DNA of 64,000 nt from contig CAZKGR010000003.1 of assembly GCA_964552465.1 (NCBI GenBank), forward strand, positions 1 through 64,000, read 5' to 3'. Positions 26,126 through 34,957 of this stretch are shown one piece after another. Below the pieces are notes generated by a model. The model ran no database searches. It was not told the origin of the DNA and worked only from the letters and a program-made list of their open reading frames with translations. How positions within the stretch are numbered: position 1 is the stretch's first letter; every line of letters starts with the position of its first letter. The DNA is from BMS3BBIN04 sp964552465 (lineage in GTDB: Bacteria; Electryoneota; Electryoneia; Electryoneales; Electryoneaceae). The translations under genes and the position numbers were made by a program.

Positions 26126-26167
26126 TAACTCACGTACATAACCATCATTGCAGGGTGCGAGGGATTG

Positions 26168-27016
26168 ATGTCGAGTAATGGTGAAACAAACGGCGGAAGC
26201 AGCCGATTCCGGACGATTGAGGACGCTCAGAAGCGTCTCGAACAGATGCGTCGCTGGGTACGTGGACCATTCAATCGGTTTCTTTCATATATGATCCAGG
26301 TTTTCGTCGGAATCCTTGGCATGTTCTACCTGCGGGTAATGAACCGGACAAAGGTGTATGGCAACAAGATTCTGCGCACAGAGAAGCCTCCCTATTTGTA
26401 TGTGAGCAACCACCTGACAATGATCGACGATTTCCTATTGGACCCGGTTCTGTTTGGCCCCATCGCGATTTCTCGTCTTGCATTACAGTATTTCCCCTGG
26501 CATGTACCGGAAGAGAAGAATTTTTTCTTGAATCCAGTGCTGGCGTGGTTTCTTCAGAAATGTCAGTCGATTCCGATTACACGTGGGCGTGGTGTCTTCC
26601 AGCCGGGTATGATGCGTGTCAAGGAGTTGTTGCTCGACGACCGGATCATCCACATCTATCCCGAAGGCACGCGTTCCCGTAGCGGCGACATCGGCAAAGG
26701 CCAGATCGGCGTGGGCAAGCTGGCTCACGAAACAAAGATGAAGGTAATTCCAGTTTACCACGAAGGTACTCAGAACATCCTGCCCGTCGGATCAAAGAAA
26801 CTACAGACCGGGAAGAAGATCGCGATTGTGGTTGGGGAACCGATTGATATGGGCGATCTGTACGACCAGCCGGAGAGCAAGCAAGTGTTTCAGGAGGTGG
26901 CATACAGGATGGTTGCGGAAATACGCAAGTTGCGCTTCAGTCTGCACGAGGCTGGCAACAACGCTCTCGACATTCCGCAGGAGTGGTTGGACGCTGATCG
27001 AGAGGCGATGAAATAA
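26168..27016 (+). CDS. plsC: 1-acyl-sn-glycerol-3-phosphate acyltransferase (PlsC-like)
   Basis: The 282-residue membrane-associated acyltransferase adds the second acyl chain to lysophosphatidate. The family motifs are visible: 'SNHLTMIDDFLLD' with the HX4D catalytic site, 'PITRGRGVF', 'IHIYPEGTRSRSGDIG' (PEGTR block), and 'VIPVYHEGTQNILP'. One N-terminal hydrophobic segment 'MIQVFVGILGMFYLRVM' would anchor it to the membrane. I chose ATG 26168 over the TTG directly before it; GCGAGGGA precedes both. It is the last gene of the plus-strand run that starts at the TrmH gene. Confidence 0.88.
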   Translation: MSSNGETNGGSSRFRTIEDAQKRLEQMRRWVRGPFNRFLSYMIQVFVGILGMFYLRVMNRTKVYGNKILRTEKPPYLYVSNHLTMIDDFLLDPVLFGPIAISRLALQYFPWHVPEEKNFFLNPVLAWFLQKCQSIPITRGRGVFQPGMMRVKELLLDDRIIHIYPEGTRSRSGDIGKGQIGVGKLAHETKMKVIPVYHEGTQNILPVGSKKLQTGKKIAIVVGEPIDMGDLYDQPESKQVFQEVAYRMVAEIRKLRFSLHEAGNNALDIPQEWLDADREAMK

Positions 27017-27106
27017 GGTACGGAGCGTTTGCCGGGAATACGTTTAGAACTAGACAAAACACCATTGTCATGGACTGAAGTCCGTAGTCATGGCGAACAT
27101 ATATCA

Positions 27107-27134
27107 GGGGACACTTTGAGGACAAAGTGTCCCC
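27107..27134. repeat. Hairpin repeat with GGGGACACTT arms, copy 1
   Basis: GGGGACACTTTG (27107-27118) pairs perfectly with CAAAGTGTCCCC (27123-27134) around AGGA. On the plus strand it is followed by GGTTTTGTC, so it could also end plsC transcription. A second hairpin with the same outer arms is at 52646-52677, which marks it as a dispersed repeat. Confidence 0.7.
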
Positions 27135-27194
27135 GGTTTTGTCAGTGATAAGTCTGAGTGTTTTTTGTCAGCAGCCTGTAGCTGGCAGTCTGTT

Positions 27195-28043
27195 TTAGTA
27201 TGTCGAAGCCAGAGCGCTGATGACTTCGCCGGCTTTGCGGATGGGGTGGAGGCTGACTCGTCCGTACAGGACGGCCTGCGGATTCTTCTCGATCTTGAGC
27301 AGCAGCGCGTAGTAGACACGACGCATGGCTTCGCTGGTCAGCAGACGGGCGGCGGCGCTTGTCGGACGATGCCGTTCAGCTTCGTCGTACGCGGCTTTCG
27401 CCAGACGGATCAGTGCGTGGATCAGTTTGCGCACACGGTGCGGGTTGGTTCCGTTGGCGAGATCGTCACGAGTGACGCCGTGCTCTTCCATCATCTCGCG
27501 AGGGACATACACCCGCCCATTCCGGGCGTCTTCTCGCAGGTCACGGATCACGTTGGTCAACTGCAACGCACGACCGAGTGATAATCCGTATTTCTTGGCT
27601 TTCGCGCCGGCCACGCCGAACACTTCCAAGCATAGCAAACCAACGGTTCCGGCGGCACGGTAGCAGTATTCATCCAGCTCGCTCATCTTGTCGAGCGCTA
27701 CATCGTGAATGTCGCCTTCCATACCGAGGATGAGATCGTCGAAGTATTGTTTTGTCAGACGGTACTTGCCGACAGTGTCCGCGAGCGCGACTTCGACTGG
27801 TGTTTCGGGTTTGCCTTTGTAGACCCTTTCGAGTCCGAGTTTGACAACATTCAGGGCAGCTGCTCGGAGTGATGGATCGGGAAGTTCGTCCACGGCATCA
27901 TCGGCTGCGCGGCAGAACGCATAGACGGCATATACTGCATAACGCTTGGTACGTGGGAGCAATTGGAAGGCAAGGAAGAAGTTTCCCGCAGACGTCTTGA
28001 CGACAGTTTTGCAGTGATCGTACGCGTGACGCAAATGCTTCAC
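27195..28043 (-). CDS. hpnD: Presqualene/squalene synthase family, HpnD-like
   Basis: The 282-residue prenyl synthase of the squalene/phytoene family condenses two farnesyl diphosphates. Aspartate motifs are 'YAFCRAADDAVDEL' (first Mg site) and 'QLTNVIRDLREDARNGRVYV' (second). Paired with HpnC in a 4-base overlap, it fits the hopanoid-type HpnD that makes presqualene diphosphate. The desaturase-like HpnE partner is not in this window. A phytoene synthase role is the alternative. Motifs and length are complete. It is the distal gene of the hpnC-hpnD pair. Confidence 0.85.
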   Translation of the reverse strand: MKHLRHAYDHCKTVVKTSAGNFFLAFQLLPRTKRYAVYAVYAFCRAADDAVDELPDPSLRAAALNVVKLGLERVYKGKPETPVEVALADTVGKYRLTKQYFDDLILGMEGDIHDVALDKMSELDEYCYRAAGTVGLLCLEVFGVAGAKAKKYGLSLGRALQLTNVIRDLREDARNGRVYVPREMMEEHGVTRDDLANGTNPHRVRKLIHALIRLAKAAYDEAERHRPTSAAARLLTSEAMRRVYYALLLKIEKNPQAVLYGRVSLHPIRKAGEVISALASTY

Positions 28044-28921
28044 AACGGCTTCCCTCGTATTGCTCGCACAAGTAACGCAAAGCGACTGATGTGATTCGCC
28101 TTGATCTTCCCGCGTGTAACATCATACTCCGCCCTGCGCAGTGCATGCAAGGTTAACCTCCCGCCGCCGTGAAACAGGATCAACTGACGTTTGAGCTGCG
28201 GATTCACGTTGCTTAACAAGGGTTTCCCAACCGCAAACAACTGCTCCGCCCGAGCGACTTCATGCTGAATAAGAGCACGTAGCGGTTCCGGCGTCGGTGA
28301 AATCGTCAGCATCTCCTCGGTCACGCCGAAGCGTCTCATGTCCTCTTGTGGCAGGTAGATGCGGTCGCGGACCTCGAGATCTTCGCGAACGTCCTGCATG
28401 AAATTCACAAGTTGCAGACCGGTGCAGACAGCGTCTGACCAGTTGTCCATCGCTGGGCTGTTGTAGCCATGCAACCGCAGGATCCATCGTCCGACCGGAT
28501 CTGCTGAACCGGTGGTGTACTGTCGAACATCGTCCCACGTCTCATAACGGGAAGTGTGTTGGTCTTGACGAAACGCAACGAGCATCAGTTCAAACAGCTC
28601 TTTCTCGATGGGTTGGTCAGAAATCACGCGTTCAAGTGCGACAAACGTTGGGTGGGAAGGGGAACTGTCTGGATCGTATGTGGCATCAAGCTCGGTTTGC
28701 CATTCATTTAGTGCAGGCCCTGCGCTACTACCCTGTTCATCGGCCCGATCATCCGCACCTCGCGCAAAAGCGTACAGCGCGCAGTATGCTTCATGCAGCT
28801 CAGGCGTGAGGAACCAGCGCGACGCGATCTCGAAGTTTTCCGTGTGCTGGGAAACGTATTCCCGGCACCAGTCAACAGCGTCCAGTTGAGAGCGTAGTTG
28901 TGCGTTGAGCGGAGTGTTCAT
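28040..28921 (-). CDS. hpnC: Hydroxysqualene/squalene synthase family, HpnC-like
   Basis: The 293-residue paralogue of HpnD has 'ALYAFARGADDRADEQG' and 'LQLVNFMQDVREDLEVRDRI' aspartate-rich motifs and the 'ENFEIASRWFLTPELHEAYC' N terminus typical of HpnC. In hopanoid makers HpnC converts presqualene diphosphate to hydroxysqualene. It precedes hpnD with overlapping stop and start codons, so the two enzymes are made together. It starts 55 bases after the phosphomannomutase gene on the same strand, which may share its transcript. No squalene-hopene cyclase is present here. Confidence 0.85.
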   Translation of the reverse strand: MNTPLNAQLRSQLDAVDWCREYVSQHTENFEIASRWFLTPELHEAYCALYAFARGADDRADEQGSSAGPALNEWQTELDATYDPDSSPSHPTFVALERVISDQPIEKELFELMLVAFRQDQHTSRYETWDDVRQYTTGSADPVGRWILRLHGYNSPAMDNWSDAVCTGLQLVNFMQDVREDLEVRDRIYLPQEDMRRFGVTEEMLTISPTPEPLRALIQHEVARAEQLFAVGKPLLSNVNPQLKRQLILFHGGGRLTLHALRRAEYDVTRGKIKANHISRFALLVRAIRGKPL

Positions 28922-28975
28922 CAGCCTTTCAAGTCAAAGGGCCGGGTTATTTTCCCCGGCCTATGATCAGGTTTG

Positions 28976-30337
28976 CTATTCATAGCTCTTGCGTGCTTCA
29001 GCGACCGCGTTCTCAACATCGCGCTGGTATTCAGCGACCCGTTCCTCAGTATCCGCTTCGAAGCGCATGACGAGCACCGGTCCCGTATTACTGGCGCGGA
29101 CAAGCCCCCAACCATTGGGATAGTTGACGCGGACACCGTCAATATCGACCACATCGTATTTGTCCTTGAATACCTGGGCGACCTTTTCGACGACCTTGAA
29201 CTTGATCGCGTCTGGACAGTCAACACGTATTTCAGGTGTGGACGGATACATCGGCAGGTCGGCCAGAATTTCAGACAGCGGTTTGTCGGAACGGGCGACG
29301 ATTTCGGTCAGGCGTGCAGCGGCGTAGGTCGCGTCATCGTAACCGAAGTAACGGTCGTTGAAGAACATGTGGCCGCTCATCTCGCCGGCGAGCTTGGCAT
29401 CTTCCTCACGCAGCTTGCCCTTGAGGAACGAGTGACCGGTCCGCCACATAATCGGTTTGCCACCGTGTTTTGCAACATCGTCATACAGCGCCTTGCTGCA
29501 CTTGACCTCGCCGATGATGGTCGCGCCGGGGAAGTTCGCCAGAACGTCCCGTGCAAACAGTGCGAGCAGCCGGTCACCCCACAGGATGTTGCCCTTGTCA
29601 TCGATCACGCCGATGCGGTCACCGTCACCATCAAAACCGACACCGAATTCGAGACCCTGCTCGAGTACGACTTTCTTCAAATCCTGGATATTTTCGACGA
29701 CGGTTGGGTCGGGGTGGTGGTTCGGGAAATTACCATCCACCTCGCTGAACAGTTCGACTGGATCAACGCCAAGCTTGCGGAACAGGTCGGGTGCAGTCGC
29801 GCCAGCGATACCGTTACCGCTGTCGAGGGCGAGTTTGACCGGACGGTCGAATTTGATGTTGTCGACGATGTGGTTCATGTATGCCGGGACAACATCTTGT
29901 TGTGTCAGTGTACCTTCGCCGGTACGGAAATCTTCTGATTCAATGCGGGCGAGCAGGTCCTGGATCATGTCACCGAAGACAGTGTCCTTACCGATCATCA
30001 TCTTGAAACCGTTGTACTCCGGTGGGTTGTGGCTGCCTGTGATCTGGACCGATCCACCTGGATTCAGGTGATAGGTCGCGAAGTAGAGGATCGGAGTGGC
30101 GACAGCGCCTACATCAATCACATCGCAACCTGTGGAAAGTGCACCCTTGGCGAACGAGTCGCGCAGGTCAGCTCCGGTCAGGCGACCGTCGCGCCCGAGT
30201 ACGAACGAGCTGCCACCTTCATCGATCACCCATGATCCGAAACCGCGTCCCAACGCTTCGACCACATCTGGAGTTAAGTCGTCTGCGACCACACCGCGAA
30301 TGTCGTATTGACGGAAGATTTCAGCGTTCATCTTCAT
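28976..30337 (-). CDS. manB: Phosphomannomutase/phosphoglucomutase
   Basis: The 453-residue alpha-D-phosphohexomutase interconverts hexose-1- and -6-phosphates. The phosphoserine loop is 'ITGSHNPPEYNGFKM', the metal loop 'GFDGDGDRIGVIDD', the sugar-binding 'GEMSGHMFFNDRYFG' and the phosphate-binding 'RASNTGPVLVMRFEA'. All match the bifunctional PMM/PGM (AlgC-like) class. GGGGG precedes the ATG. Together with manC (36697) it would supply GDP-mannose, and glgC uses glucose-1-phosphate. It is located between the bacillithiol operon (134 bases upstream) and hpnC. Confidence 0.93.
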   Translation of the reverse strand: MKMNAEIFRQYDIRGVVADDLTPDVVEALGRGFGSWVIDEGGSSFVLGRDGRLTGADLRDSFAKGALSTGCDVIDVGAVATPILYFATYHLNPGGSVQITGSHNPPEYNGFKMMIGKDTVFGDMIQDLLARIESEDFRTGEGTLTQQDVVPAYMNHIVDNIKFDRPVKLALDSGNGIAGATAPDLFRKLGVDPVELFSEVDGNFPNHHPDPTVVENIQDLKKVVLEQGLEFGVGFDGDGDRIGVIDDKGNILWGDRLLALFARDVLANFPGATIIGEVKCSKALYDDVAKHGGKPIMWRTGHSFLKGKLREEDAKLAGEMSGHMFFNDRYFGYDDATYAAARLTEIVARSDKPLSEILADLPMYPSTPEIRVDCPDAIKFKVVEKVAQVFKDKYDVVDIDGVRVNYPNGWGLVRASNTGPVLVMRFEADTEERVAEYQRDVENAVAEARKSYE

Positions 30338-30471
30338 CGTCCAACCCCCTCTTTATCGTTTGTTGGTTTGTTGCAAAACAGAAGTGATTTTCTACACGAA
30401 TTACTCAGGCCGAAAATATGTGGAGTTCAATAGGTAAATGATGACTGGAAACTCAAAACTGTCTCTCCGGG

Positions 30472-31689
30472 TCATGGTGTTTGTAACGGAAAGTCATCGC
30501 AGGGTTGCGCGTTAACAATCTCCTTCTCACCGCCCTGTTTTTCCAACTCCAGAATCGCCTGCCAATAGATGATCTCGTAGCTGTCAAATACGGGTTCCGG
30601 TTGGAAGAGTTCGACAGCGCGTCGTCGGGCGGCAGTGGAAATCTGCTGATGCAAATCTTTGTTCCCAAACAGATGCAGACAAGCCTTTACCATCCCATCA
30701 AAATCACCAACTTCGCTGAGGAAACCTGTCTCGCCGTGTTTGATGACTTCGGGCAGACCGCCTGCCTGGTAACCGATGACCGGTACTCCGCAGGCTTGAG
30801 CTTCCAGTGCAGCGAGGCCGAAGCTCTCAGCGTTGGATGGGAATATGAACGCGTCCGCGAAGGGAAGCAGCCGTTCAGCGTCGAGCTGTGGACCGAGGAA
30901 ATGGACGTCTTCGGAGTAAGGTGAGGCATCGATGCGTTGTTTGGCGTCTGATGCTTCCGGACCGTCTCCAATCAGAACAAGCTGGGCACTCATCTTCGCC
31001 CGGACACCGAGGAATGTGTCGATTACATCCGGTATGCGTTTGACCGGTCGGAAGTTGGACATGTGCATCAGTACTGGAACGTCTGGATCGCCGGGGAAAG
31101 GGCGTGGGTCGCCGTTGTTGCGTGGTTTAAAGATGTTCGGATCGACAAAATTGTACACGACTGTGCATTCGCAACAGCACTCAACCACTTCCTGCACTTT
31201 GCCGCACAGCCATGAACTGACGACGGTGACTTTATCAGACGCTTCCAGAGAAAAACGGGTTATCGGTAAATATGATTTATCCTTGCCGATAATGGTGATG
31301 TCAGTTCCGTGCAGAGTGGTAATTATCGGCATACTCGTGCGACCAGAAATTTTACGTGCCAGCCATCCGGACACTGCGTGCGGGATCGCATAATGGACAT
31401 GTAATACGTCAAGATGATACTTGGTTGAGATCTCTGCGATCTGCGCCGCCAGCGCCAGGCTGTAAGGTGGATATTCGAACAATGGGTAATCAGGTACTTT
31501 CACGGTGTGAAAGCGCAGGTTCGGGCGCAGGGTATCGAGCCGCACCGGCACCGAATAGCTGATGACGTGGACTTCATGGCCCCGGTCGGCCATAGCGTGC
31601 GCGAGCTCGACTGCTACAACACCAGATCCGCCTGTGGTTGGGTAGCAGACAATGCCGATTTTTAGTCGGCGTCTCATGTCAGTGCTCAT
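30472..31689 (-). CDS. bshA: BshA, N-acetylglucosaminyl L-malate synthase
   Basis: The 405-residue GT4-family glycosyltransferase joins UDP-GlcNAc to L-malate, the first step of bacillithiol synthesis. It has the BshA N terminus 'IGIVCYPTTGGSGVVAVELA' with 'GHEVHVISYSVPVRL', the acceptor region 'HVHYAIPHAVSGWLARK', and the donor motif 'NAESFGLAALEAQACGVPVI' (E-x7-E). Overlap by four bases with bshB1 upstream. The order methyltransferase-bshC-bshB1-bshA on one strand is a complete pathway and makes the assignment secure. Confidence 0.95.
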   Translation of the reverse strand: MSTDMRRRLKIGIVCYPTTGGSGVVAVELAHAMADRGHEVHVISYSVPVRLDTLRPNLRFHTVKVPDYPLFEYPPYSLALAAQIAEISTKYHLDVLHVHYAIPHAVSGWLARKISGRTSMPIITTLHGTDITIIGKDKSYLPITRFSLEASDKVTVVSSWLCGKVQEVVECCCECTVVYNFVDPNIFKPRNNGDPRPFPGDPDVPVLMHMSNFRPVKRIPDVIDTFLGVRAKMSAQLVLIGDGPEASDAKQRIDASPYSEDVHFLGPQLDAERLLPFADAFIFPSNAESFGLAALEAQACGVPVIGYQAGGLPEVIKHGETGFLSEVGDFDGMVKACLHLFGNKDLHQQISTAARRRAVELFQPEPVFDSYEIIYWQAILELEKQGGEKEIVNAQPCDDFPLQTP

Positions 31690-32417
31690 GGATTGGCCTC
31701 GCCGGACCCGTTAACCAGCAGATCGAAGGGATCATCGACTGGTACGGGCGTGTTTAGCAGGTACGGTTCACCTTTGGGGACACTAATCGCTGCGCCGTAT
31801 TGCGAGCCGCGGCCTTCGACCCAATTGAGGAACTGTTCGCTGGCGAGGAAGGTCTTCGGACCTTCAACGCCGGGCGTATAAAACTGGGTACGGTAAGCCT
31901 TGACTGCCTCCATGCGCTGATCCCAAGTATCACTTACATCGACGATCAAATCCGGCTCAGGTGCCCACCACATGGGATACCGGAGCAAGGCGTGGACTTT
32001 GTGCCGCTCGTGGTCTGTTTTATAGCCTCCGACGTATGCGAAAAATACGGCTTCCTGGACGAGTTCCATGCCTTGGATATGGTCCGGGTGGCGATCTCTA
32101 GCCGCTGGTCCAATGACCAATTGTGGTTGATGTTTGCGGATCGCGTCGGTAACGATTCGCCGTTGATCTTCATCCCGGGCATTCAGTCCGCCGTCGGGTA
32201 TACCGAGGTTTTCGCGCAGGGTCAGGCCGAGAATTTCGGCCGCTTCGGCAGCTTCCTGGTCACGTTCCTCCATGCTTCCGCGGGTGCCAAGTTCGCCGCG
32301 AGTCATATCGACCAGTCCTACAGCATAGCCGAGCTTGACCAGCTTGGCGATGGTTCCACCACAGAATAACTCGACATCATCCGGGTGCGGTCCAATTGCT
32401 AGAACATCCAAGGCCAT
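31686..32417 (-). CDS. bshB1: BshB1, GlcNAc-malate deacetylase (PIG-L family)
   Basis: The 243-residue zinc deacetylase removes the acetyl group from GlcNAc-malate in step two of bacillithiol synthesis. The metal motif 'AIGPHPDDVELFCGG' (PHPDD) and the distal His in 'RDRHPDHIQG' are intact, as is 'TRGELGTRGSMEERDQEA' typical of BshB1. The start ATG at 32417 overlaps the bshC stop (TAATG) and has AAGGAG eight bases upstream; a GTG three codons earlier is possible. It follows bshC and precedes bshA with overlaps at both ends. Confidence 0.94.
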   Translation of the reverse strand: MALDVLAIGPHPDDVELFCGGTIAKLVKLGYAVGLVDMTRGELGTRGSMEERDQEAAEAAEILGLTLRENLGIPDGGLNARDEDQRRIVTDAIRKHQPQLVIGPAARDRHPDHIQGMELVQEAVFFAYVGGYKTDHERHKVHALLRYPMWWAPEPDLIVDVSDTWDQRMEAVKAYRTQFYTPGVEGPKTFLASEQFLNWVEGRGSQYGAAISVPKGEPYLLNTPVPVDDPFDLLVNGSGEANP

Positions 32418-34045
32418 TACAACCACTCCTTCAGCTCAACGAACATGTGGCGTCCGACGGAACTCATTGCCTGGTCACGTAATCCATCAATGAATGTGTC
32501 CCCATAACGGACGAGATAATGCAATGAACTGATCACTCTCTCCTGGGGCGTACCACCGGGGTAGAGATGGTTCGACAACTGTTCAACGTGTTGTAGCAAG
32601 GTCGTGTGTCGGCTTTTCGACCGTTCGGAAAATGCGTGACGCAGCTTGTCAACATGATAGTTCATCTTGCGGAACGATGAGTCGACCACATTTTCCAAAC
32701 CTGAAAAATCGTTTCCACGTGTCAGGTCAGTTAAAACGCGTTCATGTGAGTTCAGATCATCGAGCATCGCGGCAAAGGCGTGATCTGAAGCTTCATCGCG
32801 TCGCGTCGCCAGCAGTTGCGAGGTCAGCATTTTCAGCCCGACAAACATATCAGTCGGGCTCAACTCGTATTTGCTAAGCCACTTGCGAACTTTTGGCTCA
32901 ATTATGGTCATGCTGGAACGAGATACAACAGAAGGTTTCTCAATGCCTAACGGTGTAAATGCGTCCGCAAGTTGGCTCCAGTAGGCCATCTCATGTGGAC
33001 CAGCGACATAGGCACCAGTTGGCAGCAACCACCCTTGTAAAATTGGGCGAAGGGTCACGCCAGTTGATAACTTTTCAGGCTCATTGCGGGCAATTGCCAA
33101 TAAATCATCCCGCGAGATGATGATATCACTCAGTCCACGACGGGCTTTTCCTTCGAGGACGACTTTCCGCCGCTGTCCATCATCCAGAATGAACAATGCA
33201 GGACGCCCTGCCTCAGCCGGAGCCTGCGACTTGTAACCAGATCTTTCGATCATCTGCGAACGTTCGACGATTCGCTCGAGGCGCTCATCAACCTCGCTCA
33301 CGGCAGCCTGGTAGAACGGTGATGACAGCCGTTTGATCGCCGGATCTTCCGGGTTGAAGAAGATTAGACCGTATTTGCCCAGCATGTCCGTGTACCATTG
33401 ACGGAAGGCGTCCGCGAAGGTAGAATCCGGTTGGTAGGCATCACGTAAGAGCCGAATGTACCGCGCGCTAAACTCAGTCTCAGGAATGGCGGGAGCGATG
33501 TGCTCGAAGAATTTGTCTGCTATTTCACCTAGTGGTAATGATCCAACTGGAGTGCGATTACCCTGACGGGTTTCCTTGAAATGGGCGAGTTGGTTGTCGA
33601 GCGTAAGCCAATGGTGTTGCGCGGCTTCAACGAGGTTGTGGTCGCTGGTCGCCATCCAGAAGATGGGAACCGTCTTGATGCCAGTTCCCCGTTGCAAGCG
33701 TTCCGCAAGCGCGATGGTTGTCATCGCCTTGTATAGTGTGAGCAACGGCCCGCCCGCGAGTCCGGTTTGTTGGCCGGTGACGACTGCCATGGTTCCCGAT
33801 TCAGCGAGCGAGTCGAGGTTTTTTCGAACCGCCTCCGGCATGTCTATACCCGCATACTGCTGACGTATCGCATTGACGATTTCAGCTATCGGACGAGCAT
33901 GTTTGGCTTCACGTTGGCTCTGTTCAATCCATGCGGACGGATCTGGGTAGGTGCGGAAGCCGAAGTCGATGTGTGATATACCAGCGATGGTTTCGTGAAC
34001 CAGCGGTGGAACGTCTGGGAATTCAGCCAGGGTGATCATATTCAT
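32417..34045 (-). CDS. bshC: BshC, cysteine-adding enzyme
   Basis: The 542-residue putative ligase adds cysteine to glucosamine-malate, giving bacillithiol. Family signatures are 'VVTGQQTGLAGGPLLTLYKA' near residue 85-105 and 'PIFWMATSDHNLVEAAQHHW', where most BshC have EDHD in place of SDHN. The C-terminal coiled coil 'ERSKSRHTTLLQHVEQLSNH' and 'YPGGTPQERVIS' are also conserved. Length is normal for the family. It is the second gene of the operon. The coenzyme and energy donor are not evident from sequence, as for other BshC proteins. Confidence 0.94.
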   Translation of the reverse strand: MNMITLAEFPDVPPLVHETIAGISHIDFGFRTYPDPSAWIEQSQREAKHARPIAEIVNAIRQQYAGIDMPEAVRKNLDSLAESGTMAVVTGQQTGLAGGPLLTLYKAMTTIALAERLQRGTGIKTVPIFWMATSDHNLVEAAQHHWLTLDNQLAHFKETRQGNRTPVGSLPLGEIADKFFEHIAPAIPETEFSARYIRLLRDAYQPDSTFADAFRQWYTDMLGKYGLIFFNPEDPAIKRLSSPFYQAAVSEVDERLERIVERSQMIERSGYKSQAPAEAGRPALFILDDGQRRKVVLEGKARRGLSDIIISRDDLLAIARNEPEKLSTGVTLRPILQGWLLPTGAYVAGPHEMAYWSQLADAFTPLGIEKPSVVSRSSMTIIEPKVRKWLSKYELSPTDMFVGLKMLTSQLLATRRDEASDHAFAAMLDDLNSHERVLTDLTRGNDFSGLENVVDSSFRKMNYHVDKLRHAFSERSKSRHTTLLQHVEQLSNHLYPGGTPQERVISSLHYLVRYGDTFIDGLRDQAMSSVGRHMFVELKEWL

Positions 34046-34836
34046 CAGATACGCTCCGCAATGCAGATCATTCGGTCACTATGCTCGTGATCGAATGACG
34101 AGGCGTCATAACCGCCCCAGCATTCGATGATTGACACTCCTGCTTCGGCAAACATGGCTTCAATCTCTTCCATCTTAAACAGGCGCACACTTTCCTGAAC
34201 CACACGTCGTTTTCCATTCGCGGCAGTCAATTCAATAGTTTTTTCGATGCGACTTGTTTCCGAAACGTAATGTCTAGTCTGTTTCACACGCCACTGACCC
34301 AGCTGTGTTTCATCCTCGGGCACGAGCCTGGAAATCGCCACTGTCGGGTTCATCAAATCGATAATCAACACACCGTGTTCGGCGAGGATGCGGCTCATTT
34401 CGTAAAGTGTCGATTGGTGCTCTTGGTCGGTGCTGAAGTAGCCGAAGCTGGTGAACGCATTGAGCACCAGATGGCAGCACTGGTCTGCAAACGGTAACCG
34501 TCGCAGATCGCCACGGACGAACATTGGTTGCCGTACCGTTTGGTCGTTATCGACGTTGACAGCTTCACGCAGCAGGGGCAGAGACAGATCCAATCCGACA
34601 ACAGGCCAGTTGAATTCAGTTGCCAGCACCCAAGCATGTCGGCCAGCACCGCAGGCCAGATCGACGACTCCTTTTGTTCCTCTATCCTCGAAGCGACTGC
34701 GGACGTTGTTGAGGAATCGCCGTGCCTCAGCCGAGTCCCGGTGTTGGTATAGGGTGAGGTAGTCTTCATCAAACCAGTCTCGGTACCACTCGTTCGAGAA
34801 ATCGGGCTTGGATAGTATATGCTCAGGCTCTGTCAC
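34045..34836 (-). CDS. SAM methyltransferase leading the bacillithiol operon (NmbA candidate)
   Basis: The 263-residue class I methyltransferase has motif I 'GVVDLACGAGRHAWVLATEF', 'VVGLDLSLPLLREA' and 'VLNAFTSFGYFS'. N-terminal 'NEWYRDWFDEDYLTLYQHRD' is a distinctive block. It overlaps bshC by one base and is the first gene of the bacillithiol operon. Green sulfur bacteria make N-methyl-bacillithiol through a SAM methyltransferase called NmbA, so by context this gene is a good NmbA candidate. I infer the link from position. I could not align it to NmbA. Confidence 0.8.
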   Translation of the reverse strand: MTEPEHILSKPDFSNEWYRDWFDEDYLTLYQHRDSAEARRFLNNVRSRFEDRGTKGVVDLACGAGRHAWVLATEFNWPVVGLDLSLPLLREAVNVDNDQTVRQPMFVRGDLRRLPFADQCCHLVLNAFTSFGYFSTDQEHQSTLYEMSRILAEHGVLIIDLMNPTVAISRLVPEDETQLGQWRVKQTRHYVSETSRIEKTIELTAANGKRRVVQESVRLFKMEEIEAMFAEAGVSIIECWGGYDASSFDHEHSDRMICIAERI

Positions 34837-34957
34837 GACAATGAATATAGCGGGAAGTGTGAATGAGCTTCAATGATCCATCCGCATGCTGGACGAACAC
34901 TGAGACCGCCAGTTCAGGCTTTGCCCTGCATGCACGGAAATGCTACCTTGTCTGGCG

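Noticed and set aside
28973..29938. A 321-codon open frame on the plus strand opposite the phosphomannomutase gene
   Set aside because: It is antisense to a full-length, motif-complete enzyme and has no domain resemblance. It arises from codon bias of the real gene.
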